From positions 283,976 through 347,975 of the forward strand of contig NZ_JACHDZ010000005.1 in assembly GCF_014201375.1 (NCBI RefSeq): a stretch of DNA of 64,000 nt, in the 5' to 3' direction. Source of the stretch: Tunturiibacter empetritectus (GTDB lineage: Bacteria > Acidobacteriota > Terriglobia > Terriglobales > Acidobacteriaceae). Positions 26,441-34,068 of this stretch are shown one piece after another. A program made the position numbers and the translations under genes. Under the pieces are notes generated by a model. It did not search any database, was not told the DNA's origin, and saw only the letters and a program-made list of their open reading frames with translations. The stretch's first letter is position 1, and each line of letters starts with the position of its first letter.

Positions 26441-27276
26441 GAAAGACCCTAAAGATAATCTCATTTTTTAGCCCTATCCAAAAACGTGCGTATAACGAGG
26501 TTCATATCTCGACAGGGCAGCCCTGTTGGATGCTGTTTGATAATAAGATTTCGAGCTATTTCTCAGGAATAATCGCTCCCTTATTGGTATTGCTTTTAAG
26601 CCTCCCCTCGCTGCATGCGCAGACCGAAGCGATTCACAGGTTGATTGAGCCACGGCCTAATGTGGCTGCGGCGTCCTTGTCCTCTTATCTAGAGAGAGTG
26701 CGGGCGGAGAACTCCAACATCCAGCCTGCGCCAGGATCTATCTGGACGGACAATGGAAGGCTCACTCGCATTAACACGGATGTGCGGGCTATGCGGCCAC
26801 ATGATCTGATTTCGGTGGTGGTCTCCGAGAACCTCGCAGCGTCGACGGACGGCACGGTGAAGAACTCGCGAGCGTCCAATGCCAGCTCCTCCATCTCGGG
26901 TCTAATTGGTACTCTCCGAGCGGGTAACGCGCTGCAGAATTTGATCAATCAAACCTCCACGTCAGGACTTAACGCGCAAGGAACAAGTGCAACTAATTCG
27001 AGCCTGAGTACTACGTTTGGGGGGCAAGTGATAGAGGTTCTTTCAAATGGGATGCTTGTGATTGAGGCAGCTCGACAGGTGGAGTTTAGTCAGCAGACGC
27101 AGACGATTATTTTGAGAGGACTGGTCCGTCCTGAGGATATCTCTCAACAAAATCAAGTTCTATCAACAGCTATCTCTAGTCTAGAGCTTGAAGTACGTGG
27201 AAAGGGAATTATCAACGATTACACCCATCGCCAGAATGTCCTTGTTCGTCTTCTACAAAAAGTGTTGATTTTTTAG
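26437..27276 (+). CDS. flgH: Flagellar L-ring protein FlgH
   Basis: Outer-membrane ring subunit. Signatures include GSIWTDNGRLTRINTDVRAM, HDLISVVVSENLAASTDGTV, GGQVIEVLSNGMLVIEA and the LRGLVRPEDISQQNQVLST ending. The predicted leader (GIIAPLLVLLLSLPSLHAQ) has no lipobox cysteine, although FlgH is usually a lipoprotein. The first ATG overlaps flgA by 4 nt; an in-frame ATG about 30 codons later gives a tidier signal peptide. Confidence 0.93.
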   Translation: MRKTLKIISFFSPIQKRAYNEVHISTGQPCWMLFDNKISSYFSGIIAPLLVLLLSLPSLHAQTEAIHRLIEPRPNVAAASLSSYLERVRAENSNIQPAPGSIWTDNGRLTRINTDVRAMRPHDLISVVVSENLAASTDGTVKNSRASNASSSISGLIGTLRAGNALQNLINQTSTSGLNAQGTSATNSSLSTTFGGQVIEVLSNGMLVIEAARQVEFSQQTQTIILRGLVRPEDISQQNQVLSTAISSLELEVRGKGIINDYTHRQNVLVRLLQKVLIF

Positions 27277-27287
27277 TGAGGAATTCC

Positions 27288-28454
27288 ATGCATGTTGACA
27301 ATAAGCCGAAAAAATTGGAGTTAGGGAGAAACCTCATAAGACTCCCGATATCCTTTGCATGTCTATCAATTCTTTTTACTGCTTCAGCTGCGTGTGCTCT
27401 TTCTTCAGATACTGAATCAAGGCAGGCACGCGTCAAAGATATCGCTTCCATCGAAGGTATTCGTGACAATCAATTGGTTGGATACGGCATAGTTGTCGGT
27501 CTACAAGGTACCGGCGACAGTCAGCAGACAACCTTTCCTGCACAAACCTTAGCGTCGACGCTGCTCCGTATGGGAGTCAGCGTACCTGCATCAGCGATTA
27601 GAGTACAAAATCTTGCCGCGGTCTTTGTTTCGGCTACGTTGCCACCCTTCGCTCGTCCAGGTACCAAGCTGGATATTACGGTATCTTCGGCAGGCGATGC
27701 GAGAAGCCTCGAAGGAGGATTGCTTCTAATGACTCCTCTCTATGGTTCGGATGGAAAAATATATGCACAAGCGCAAGGACCACTGGTAGTAGGGGGATAT
27801 TCGATCAACGTTAATGGGAATGTAAAACAATACAATCATCCCAACACTGCAAGAGTACCTTTCGGGGCGATGGTAGAACGTGGCGTGCCGCTGGATTTGG
27901 AAGGAAAAAAGCAATTCTCAATATTGTTGAATGATGCTGATTTTCGTAGCGCAGAAGGGGTGGCGCTTGCGATCAATCACACGTTAGGACGACCTGCTGC
28001 ACATGTTCTCGATAGTCGGAGAATTGATCTGTTTGTGGCCGTTGGTGAAGAGGTTCCAGCCCTATTGGCTCAGGTTGAGTCAATAGAAGTACCTGTCTTT
28101 CCTCGCGCAAAGGTGGTTGTCAACGAGCGCACGGGAACGGTAGTTATCGGCGGAACAGTCGTTTTGCAGCCGGTGTCTATTCTTCATGGTGGATTAGCCG
28201 TCAACGTGGTTAGCGAATTTCAGGTATCACAACCAGGTGCATTTTCTTCAGGTGGCACAACGCAGGTCGTGCAGCAGACAAGAGTCGACGCTCAAGATAA
28301 GCCGGTCAACCGAATTGAGCTAAAGCAGGGAGCTACTGTGGATGACCTGGTTCGAAGCCTCCAGACGATAGGGGCCTCAGCACGGGATGTTATCTCGATC
28401 CTTCAGGCGATGAAGTCTGCAGGAGCATTGGAAGCGGAGATTGAAGTCCTATGA
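27288..28454 (+). CDS. flgI: Flagellar P-ring protein FlgI
   Basis: Periplasmic ring subunit. A leader segment (FACLSILFTASAACA) precedes ARVKDIASIEGIRDNQLVGY, the family signature, then VGLQGTGDSQQTTFPAQTLA, TLPPFARPGTKLDITVSSAG and VNERTGTVVIGG. The ending ARDVISILQAMKSAGALEAE is conserved. I chose the ATG at 27288 with GAGG 7 nt upstream; a GTG at 27276 overlaps the flgH stop. It overlaps flgJ by 4 nt. Confidence 0.97.
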   Translation: MHVDNKPKKLELGRNLIRLPISFACLSILFTASAACALSSDTESRQARVKDIASIEGIRDNQLVGYGIVVGLQGTGDSQQTTFPAQTLASTLLRMGVSVPASAIRVQNLAAVFVSATLPPFARPGTKLDITVSSAGDARSLEGGLLLMTPLYGSDGKIYAQAQGPLVVGGYSINVNGNVKQYNHPNTARVPFGAMVERGVPLDLEGKKQFSILLNDADFRSAEGVALAINHTLGRPAAHVLDSRRIDLFVAVGEEVPALLAQVESIEVPVFPRAKVVVNERTGTVVIGGTVVLQPVSILHGGLAVNVVSEFQVSQPGAFSSGGTTQVVQQTRVDAQDKPVNRIELKQGATVDDLVRSLQTIGASARDVISILQAMKSAGALEAEIEVL

Positions 28455-28804
28455 AAATTGATTCAGATCTTTCAATCCCAACAGCTTCCGACGTTCAAAG
28501 GCAAAAACAAGCCAAGTTGGTGGATGCCGCACAGCAATTTGAAGCGACGATGTTACAGGAACTACTAAAGCCAATGCAGCATGGGCAAAGTAGTTGGGGA
28601 GATGAGGAGAAGAATGACGACTCTGCTTCCGACACGATGAGCAGCTTCGGGACGGAGTCTATTGCAAAAGCCATATCGAAGGGTGGCGGCTTCGGGATCG
28701 CTCGAAGCGTAGTCAAGCAGGTCACTCAAGAGCATCAAAGACACTCAGAAAGAATACCTCCGGGTACTAAAGTTTGCGGATTGGATGCCGATCTAGTCAT
28801 GTAG
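28451..28804 (+). CDS. flgJ: Rod-binding protein FlgJ, N-terminal domain only
   Basis: 117 residues matching the rod-binding half: KLVDAAQQFEATMLQELLKP and a C-terminal SIAKAISKGGGFGIARSVVK. The muramidase half of enteric FlgJ is absent, as in many phyla that use a separate lytic enzyme. The position right after flgI with a 4-nt overlap supports the call. Confidence 0.85.
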   Translation: MKIDSDLSIPTASDVQRQKQAKLVDAAQQFEATMLQELLKPMQHGQSSWGDEEKNDDSASDTMSSFGTESIAKAISKGGGFGIARSVVKQVTQEHQRHSERIPPGTKVCGLDADLVM

Positions 28805-28817
28805 ACGGAGGCTCATC

Positions 28818-29126
28818 ATGAGCTATACAAGTGGAATCGGCAGCCAACAGACAACCAACACGATCACTCCATCTGAGGCGCAGCCAGTCGTAACCGTGAA
28901 TGAGTCCGGGACCGTGGCCTATAAATCTGAAGCACTTAGCGCAACTGTAGGGCACGGCGATGAAACAGCTTTGAGTTCAACAGGGGGTCTCGTATTTCAG
29001 TCTCTAGGAGCTTCAGATGCGAGAACTGCGAAGGTTTCATCCTTGCAGGAAGCGATCGCCGCTGGAACGTACACAGTGTCGTCGTCGGACGTGGCAGACA
29101 AAATCATACAGTCCCTACTGGAATAA
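28818..29126 (+). CDS. flgM: FlgM-like anti-sigma-28 factor
   Basis: 102 residues, unstructured in the first half, with the conserved C-terminal ARTAKVSSLQEAIAAGTYTV and SDVADKIIQSLLE. FlgM holds the flagellar sigma factor until the hook is complete. ATG preceded by GGAGG. It lies between flgJ and flgN, as in many operons. The sigma factor itself is not in the window. Confidence 0.85.
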   Translation: MSYTSGIGSQQTTNTITPSEAQPVVTVNESGTVAYKSEALSATVGHGDETALSSTGGLVFQSLGASDARTAKVSSLQEAIAAGTYTVSSSDVADKIIQSLLE

Positions 29127-29128
29127 CG

Positions 29129-29389
29129 ATGACGATTGATCAAACCGTGGCTGACGCACTCGATGAGACGATTACTGCTCTCACCATTCTGGATCTGAAT
29201 AGACTGCAAACCCTGGAAGAGCGGATCTCAGCGCTTGCGAAATACAGCATCGCATGCAGCAGGGGCAGTCTTAGTTCAATTTTGGCAAAGAAGCATCTGC
29301 TTGAACTCATTCTTAAAAATTGTGAGTTGAATCTGGCTACACTTCACCGCCTGCACAGGAGAGACACGAGAGACCAATGGGCACACTAA
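29129..29389 (+). CDS. flgN: Putative FlgN-like export chaperone
   Basis: 86 residues, mostly helical (LDETITALTILDLNRLQTLE, then LAKKHLLELILKNCELNL). FlgN is a chaperone of FlgK and FlgL. Sequence support is thin and the protein is shorter than typical FlgN, but the gene lies between flgM and flgK and overlaps flgK by 13 nt, the expected position. Confidence 0.55.
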   Translation: MTIDQTVADALDETITALTILDLNRLQTLEERISALAKYSIACSRGSLSSILAKKHLLELILKNCELNLATLHRLHRRDTRDQWAH

Positions 29390-30789
29390 CGTCATTATTG
29401 AATATAGCCAGCGAGGCTTTACTGGCCGATCAGGCTGCCCTGAACGCGACCGCCAACAACGTTGCGAATCAACTCACTCCTGGCTACACGCGCGAGGTCG
29501 TAAGCTTCCAGTCAGGGGATTCAGTCTCTCTTAGCGGGCAGGCCCAAAGCTCAGGCGTCACCGCTACCGTTTCGTCGCAGAGGGATCGCGTTCTCGAACA
29601 ACGAGTACAGCAGCAAACACAGACCACGGCGCAGAGCGCAGCGCTTCAAGCTGCTTTGCAGCAGGTTGAAAACATATTCGGATTGACCTCGGCTTCGACG
29701 GGGTCGGGAGTCGTAGCGTCGTCTCAACTTGGCACTGCGATCAACGGATTCTTTAGCTCTTTGTCTGCCCTGGAGGCTAATCCGTCTGATACAGCAACGA
29801 GACAGAAAGTACTGACTGCTGCTACCGCGTTAGCCGGCGCATTCAACAGCGCATCGAGTCAGCTATCGAAGATCTCCACCAGTCTTAATCAGCAAGTCAG
29901 CGGTGATGTCAGCCAAATAAACTCGCTCACCTCTTCGATAGCCTCACTTAATTCCAAGATCGCAAGCACCAGCCCGAATGGGGATGCCGGCAGTCTTGAA
30001 GATCAGCGGCAAGAGGATATTGATCAACTGTCTCAACTCGTTGGGTTGGACCAAATTTCAACTTCACAGAACGGCATTTCTCTGACAACCAGCGGCGGAG
30101 CAGTTTTGGTTAGCGGTGATCAGTCCTTTCAAGTGAGCACGACACAGGTAGCGGGCAACACAGACGTCCTGGCAGGGGACCCTCCTCAGGACGTGACTTC
30201 AAACCTCAGCGGCGGAGACCTGGGTGGAGCGTTGCAAGCGAGGGATCAGTATTTGCCGACTTATTCCGCGGCGTTAGATAACTTAGCTTTTTCCCTTGGA
30301 ACTGCAGTCAATCAGCAGAACGAGCTGGGAGTTGACAGTAGCGGAAACCCAGGGCTGGCGATCTTCAGCCTGCCGGGCAGTGCGACTGGTTCTGCTGCAA
30401 CGATCGCGGTTTCTGCAACCTCTCCTGGGGCTGTAGCGGCTGCCTCTGCCGGAGAGGGATCGTCAGGCAACGGCAACGCTACTACTCTTGCCGATCTTTC
30501 CACGACTAATGTGGTTGGGACCCAGACGGCCACAGGTTTCCTCGCTTCGTTCCTCGATCAGGTTGGCAGCGATGCTTCGAGTGTGACCACGGAGAATGCA
30601 ACGCAGCAGACTACGCTCACTCAACTAACGACGCATCGCAATTCGCTTTCGAGTGTATCTTCCGACGAAGAAGCATCGAATCTAACGCAATATCAGCGCT
30701 CCTATCAAGCGGCGTCTCAGGTGTTCTCGATTGTTGACACCCTGATGGCAAGCGCAATCAATCTTGGTGAACAAACCACAGTGGCCTAA
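29377..30789 (+). CDS. flgK: Flagellar hook-associated protein FlgK (HAP1)
   Basis: 470 residues. The N-terminus NIASEALLADQAALNATANN and VANQLTPGYTREVV is the rod/hook-type motif, a long Ser/Thr/Gln-rich middle includes SSQLGTAINGFFSSLSALEA, and the C-terminus EEASNLTQYQRSYQAASQVF plus IVDTLMASAINLG closes the coiled coil. It forms the first hook-filament junction. The start overlaps the flgN-like gene. Confidence 0.95.
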   Translation: MGTLTSLLNIASEALLADQAALNATANNVANQLTPGYTREVVSFQSGDSVSLSGQAQSSGVTATVSSQRDRVLEQRVQQQTQTTAQSAALQAALQQVENIFGLTSASTGSGVVASSQLGTAINGFFSSLSALEANPSDTATRQKVLTAATALAGAFNSASSQLSKISTSLNQQVSGDVSQINSLTSSIASLNSKIASTSPNGDAGSLEDQRQEDIDQLSQLVGLDQISTSQNGISLTTSGGAVLVSGDQSFQVSTTQVAGNTDVLAGDPPQDVTSNLSGGDLGGALQARDQYLPTYSAALDNLAFSLGTAVNQQNELGVDSSGNPGLAIFSLPGSATGSAATIAVSATSPGAVAAASAGEGSSGNGNATTLADLSTTNVVGTQTATGFLASFLDQVGSDASSVTTENATQQTTLTQLTTHRNSLSSVSSDEEASNLTQYQRSYQAASQVFSIVDTLMASAINLGEQTTVA

Positions 30790-30836
30790 GAACACAGCAC
30801 TCTTCGACCTAACTCACTACCAATCAGGAGCGCATC

Positions 30837-31739
30837 TTGCGAGTAGATCCGACTTATCTCAGCAGCCTGACCGGGGCACTCAACCAGTCCAGTTCCACGA
30901 TCAACAACCTGACCTCCGAGCTATCAAGCGGATTGAGCATCCAATCGCTTCAGGACAATCCGGTTGCTGTCGCGCAGAGCGCCCTCTTGGCCAGTCAGAT
31001 CGAACAGGCGGACACGTTTGTTCAATCAGCTACGGGGTTGGGATCGAGGCTGCAGGTTGCCGACTCGACCTTGGGCGACGTGGTGACTCAGATCAATCAG
31101 GCGCTCTCGCTCGCGGTGCAAGGCAACAACGGCACACAGAACGCATCTAACAACGCCAGCGTCGCTCAAGCGCTCAGCGGGATTCTCACTGAAGTGGTCT
31201 CGTTGGCGAATACCAATTATCAAGGGCAATATCTCTTCAGCGGTAGCCAAGGGTCTGTCCAGCCTTTTACGCTCAATGCCGCCGCCATTCCACCGACAGC
31301 TACCTACGCCGGCGACACCAATGTGCAAACTGTCGAAGTGCCAGGCGGACAAAAGCTTCCAATCAATCTGCCGGGCTCCTCTGTCTTCGGTTCGGGGACT
31401 ACTGGGATTGTGGGCGCTCTGAGTCAATTGATCGGCGACATCTCGAGTGGCGCCTCGACCGCGAGCATCACGACCGATACGGCTGGGCTCACCACCGCTC
31501 TTGGTCAGCTGTCCGGTCAGCGGCAAATACTCGACAGCTCTTTGAGCCGACTCAACTCCGCCAGTACCTTTGCGCAGACCAGTGAAAGTCAGCTTGTGGT
31601 AGCGCAGGGCACTCTGGTTTCAGCGAATCCTGAGCAGGTGGCAACGCAGCTTTCGGCTGCCGAAACTCAACACCAGGCGCTGCTCAGCGTCATCAGTAGC
31701 CTGGGAAACCAGGAGGACCTCTTTCAGCGCATGAGATAA
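30837..31739 (+). CDS. flgL: Flagellar hook-associated protein FlgL (HAP3)
   Basis: 300 residues with the flagellin-like ends: TINNLTSELSSGLSIQSLQD and NPVAVAQSALLASQIEQAD at the front, QLSAAETQHQALLSVISSLG near the end. The middle NYQGQYLFSGSQGSVQPF is the FlgL signature. It starts at TTG with AGGAG 7 nt upstream. Last gene of the operon; a terminator hairpin lies at 31986-32011. Confidence 0.95.
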   Translation: MRVDPTYLSSLTGALNQSSSTINNLTSELSSGLSIQSLQDNPVAVAQSALLASQIEQADTFVQSATGLGSRLQVADSTLGDVVTQINQALSLAVQGNNGTQNASNNASVAQALSGILTEVVSLANTNYQGQYLFSGSQGSVQPFTLNAAAIPPTATYAGDTNVQTVEVPGGQKLPINLPGSSVFGSGTTGIVGALSQLIGDISSGASTASITTDTAGLTTALGQLSGQRQILDSSLSRLNSASTFAQTSESQLVVAQGTLVSANPEQVATQLSAAETQHQALLSVISSLGNQEDLFQRMR

Positions 31740-31985
31740 GTGGACTTCGGCACTACGTCCCGCTGCACCATGTTCCCTGGCCGCGTAGGCGGGACGTTTG
31801 GAGTTATCTTGTTCAGGAGCTGGACTTTGTGTATTACCCCTCCTCCCTGTACCCGTCAATTGGTAAAGTATCTGTTTTCAGGCGTTTACGGCCTATTTAG
31901 AGTGCAAAGTGTTCATTATAAATGGCTTACTTGTAAAGTATTCAATCCAGGCAACTTGCCGGCTTAAACGCGTCGTAGACATAAA

Positions 31986-32011
31986 GAAGCCCCGATTCGT
32001 GTCGGGGCTTC
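31986..32011 (+). terminator. Terminator-like hairpin after flgL
   Basis: A perfect 10-bp stem, gaagccccga (31986-31995) with tcggggcttc (32002-32011), loop ttcgtg. There is no T-run on the + side; on the minus strand TTTAT follows, so it may work in both directions. Confidence 0.65.
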
Positions 32012-32055
32012 CTCACAATGTCTCCTGATTAAGTATAGCTGATTGGGTATGACCA

Positions 32056-32070
32056 ATACGCCAGGCGTAT
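32056..32070. promoter_or_regulatory. 15-bp perfect inverted repeat, candidate operator
   Basis: ATACGCC, one base, GGCGTAT. Located between the flgL terminator and the next gene. Palindromes of this size are typical repressor sites; the factor is unknown. Confidence 0.4.
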
Positions 32071-32333
32071 GTGACTGTGCAGACTGGAGTTGGGAGGTTC
32101 TGGGGGTTGACAGAAGTTGCGGGGATTAGCGGCTTGCCTGCGATTGCTCTAGAGTTGTGCTCGTTTTCGTCTGAGTTTAAAAGAAGTGTTATGGTCGCGA
32201 AGGCTGGAGGAGAACGGGCAACGGCAGATCACCCTTCGGGGATGACAACAAAAAGAACAGACAACCCGACAGAGTATCTCTGAGGGACCGAAGATCTTTG
32301 GGGAAGTGCCTATACTTTAGTTTGAGGACTCCT

Positions 32334-32561
32334 ATGGGGGAAGAGATCAGATTTCTCTGGAACGCGACGCGCGGTAACAGATTGAGGCCGTGGCGAAGCG
32401 CGTATCTGCGATGGAGACTCGAGACCTATTCGGGCCAACGTGCGGATACCGTGCGCGCTCTCGATTTCTGGAACCTGTTCTGGAAAGAAAAGAGACAACT
32501 GTTTCGATTTCTTCGCTGGACGCGAGAGATCAAAAGCTACACCGAATCCAAGAACAAATAG
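32334..32561 (+). CDS. Small conserved acidobacterial hypothetical, 75 aa
   Basis: Basic, Trp/Arg-rich: IRFLWNATRGNRLRPWRSAY followed by LRWRLETYSGQRA and FWNLFWKEKRQLFRFLRWTR. I recall near-identical short proteins in Acidobacteria but no function. GAGG lies 7 nt before the ATG and a TATACT box at 32311-32316, so it is probably its own transcript. The amphipathic, cationic character suggests membrane or nucleic-acid contact; this is inference. Confidence 0.7.
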   Translation: MGEEIRFLWNATRGNRLRPWRSAYLRWRLETYSGQRADTVRALDFWNLFWKEKRQLFRFLRWTREIKSYTESKNK

Positions 32562-32676
32562 AAAACAGAAGACAGCAATTTCTTTTGAAGATTCCTTGGC
32601 TTCAAAGTGCGACTTTTACTTTTATTTGACAACCCATGCGAGCAAAGTCCATCGATGTATCCGATATGATTGAGTT

Positions 32677-33366
32677 ATGAGCGAGTGGATCAAGCTGAAG
32701 GCAAAAGATGGCCATGAGTTGAGTGCGTATGTGGTGCGGCCCATTGGAGAAGCGGTTGGAGTTCTGATTCTTGTGCAGGAGATCTTTGGCGTCAACGCCC
32801 ATATCCGCAGCGTGGCGGATGGGTACGCTAAAGATGGGTTTCTGGTGGTTGCGCCTGCGATCTTCGACCGGTTCGAGCCTGGCGTAAATCTGACGTACCA
32901 GCCCGAGGATATGAAGCGGGCCTATAACTTCTATGGCATGTTGAAGCCTGAGCCGACGCTGATGGACGTGGCTGCGGCATATGAGTGGGCGAAGCAGGCT
33001 GGCAAGAAAATTGGTGTTGTCGGCTACTGTTACGGCGGGTTGACGAGCTGGCTGGTGGCTACGCGTGGCAAGAACTATGGGATGCAGCCTTCGTGCTGCG
33101 TTGGCTACTATTCGGGCGGGATTGGGTCGGTGGCAAAGGAAGAACCGAGCTGTCCGGTGATGTTGCACTTTGGAGCGAATGATAGCCACATTGGGAAGGA
33201 TCAGGTGGATGCGGTTCGGTCGGCCCATCCTGAGGTGGAGATCTTCGTCTACGAGGGAGCGGGGCACGCCTTTAACCGTGATGCCGATCCGAGCAGCTAT
33301 CACGCTGCCTCGGCCAAGCTGGCCCGGGAACGGTCGCTGGAGTTTTTGAAGACACATATCGCTTAA
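32677..33366 (+). CDS. Dienelactone hydrolase family protein
   Basis: Alpha/beta hydrolase of the carboxymethylenebutenolidase type, 229 residues. It has the Cys nucleophile in VGYCYGG, the acidic partner in LVQEIFGVN, the Asp in FGANDSHIG and the His in GAGHAFNRD. It hydrolyses dienelactone or similar esters; the actual substrate is unknown. It is transcribed alone, upstream of rpsO. Confidence 0.93.
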   Translation: MSEWIKLKAKDGHELSAYVVRPIGEAVGVLILVQEIFGVNAHIRSVADGYAKDGFLVVAPAIFDRFEPGVNLTYQPEDMKRAYNFYGMLKPEPTLMDVAAAYEWAKQAGKKIGVVGYCYGGLTSWLVATRGKNYGMQPSCCVGYYSGGIGSVAKEEPSCPVMLHFGANDSHIGKDQVDAVRSAHPEVEIFVYEGAGHAFNRDADPSSYHAASAKLARERSLEFLKTHIA

Positions 33367-33389
33367 AGTTCCCTGAAAATCGTTAGCAT

Positions 33390-33434
33390 CGCTGGCGGCC
33401 CTCGATTGCCCGGTTTCGCCAGCGGTGCTATCCT
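33390..33434 (+). promoter_or_regulatory. rpsO promoter region with 8-bp inverted repeat
   Basis: TTGCCC (33406-33411), 17 nt, TATCCT (33429-33434) fits a vegetative promoter. An inverted repeat cgctggcg (33390-33397) / cgccagcg (33417-33424) overlaps it. The same gctggcg/cgccagc core recurs in the hairpin after rpsO. Confidence 0.45.
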
Positions 33435-33485
33435 TATTGGGACACTAAGAGTGAATTAGAAAGAAGATTAGGAGTAGAAACAGCT

Positions 33486-33752
33486 GTGTTGGCATCCGCT
33501 AAAAAGACAGACATTATTGAGAAGTTCCGCACGCACGACTCAGATACCGGGAGTCCAGAGGTTCAGATCGCTATTTTGAGCGAGCGTATTGGCGAGTTGA
33601 CGGAACACTTCAAGGCACACAAAAAGGATCATGGATCGCGTCGCGGTCTTCTGATGCTTGTGAGCAAGCGTCGCCGTTTGCTTGATTACCTTAAGAAGTG
33701 TGACGCGGACCGTTATCGCGAGGTCATCGGCAAACTCGGAATCCGCAAGTAA
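33486..33752 (+). CDS. rpsO: 30S ribosomal protein S15
   Basis: 88 residues, GTG start, beginning [20 protein letters not shown]. It contains the S15 signature [20 protein letters not shown] and ends [14 protein letters not shown]. It binds 16S rRNA at the platform junction and often represses its own mRNA. It is followed by pnp after 316 nt of structured leader, the classic rpsO-pnp arrangement. Confidence 0.98.
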   Translation: MLASAKKTDIIEKFRTHDSDTGSPEVQIAILSERIGELTEHFKAHKKDHGSRRGLLMLVSKRRRLLDYLKKCDADRYREVIGKLGIRK

Positions 33753-34068
33753 CCGCACCATCCCCGGAGAAACCGTTCAAACTATGGGAGCATACACGGC
33801 CCGTTCTCAATCGGCTGGCAACTTCGTGCAAGGTCCAGTAAGACCTTGTCGCCGGGGTTGCTGACGATGGGACGCCGCGGTAGTGTATCCATGGTCTTCG
33901 ACTCACGCGGATGTTGGTCCATGAATAACTTCATGAACAACCTATTCCAGCGCAGCTTGCTGGCGGCCTACTAGTCGCCAGCGTCGAGCTGCGCTTTTTC
34001 GCGCCCGATCAAAGGATGTCGCGATTCAAGCTTATTAATTCGATAGAAGACGAGAGAAGAGAGGCAAC
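33753..34068 (+). other. rpsO-pnp intergenic leader with hairpins
   Basis: 316 bases with no long gene. It contains a 7-bp hairpin CAAGGTC/GACCTTG (33829-33848), a strong terminator-like nested hairpin (33950-33999), and a possible 17-codon reading frame (33921-33974) whose stop lies in the terminator loop. In other bacteria this interval carries the rpsO terminator and the pnp autoregulatory hairpin cut by RNase III. Confidence 0.6.
33950..33999 (+). terminator. Nested terminator/attenuator hairpin before pnp
   Basis: Outer arms gcgcagct (33950-33957) and agctgcgc (33987-33994), inner arms gctggcg (33959-33965) and cgccagc (33976-33982), then five T. It ends rpsO transcripts and could control read-through into pnp. 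Confidence 0.8.

Larger units (their letters stand above)
31740..32333. other. Intergenic region after flgL
   Basis: 594 bases without a convincing gene. It holds a terminator hairpin (31986-32011), a palindrome ATACGCC-A-GGCGTAT (32056-32070), a dispersed-repeat-like stretch near 32212-32270 (cccttcggggatgacaac), and a TATACT box at 32311 just before the next gene. The first 250 bases are AT-rich. The strong G skew of the right half begins here. Confidence 0.7.

Noticed and set aside
24186..32676. DnaA-box cluster or dnaA neighbourhood expected at an origin
   Set aside because: No TTATCCACA-like cluster or dnaA/dnaN genes were recognised, so an origin is proposed only on base skew.
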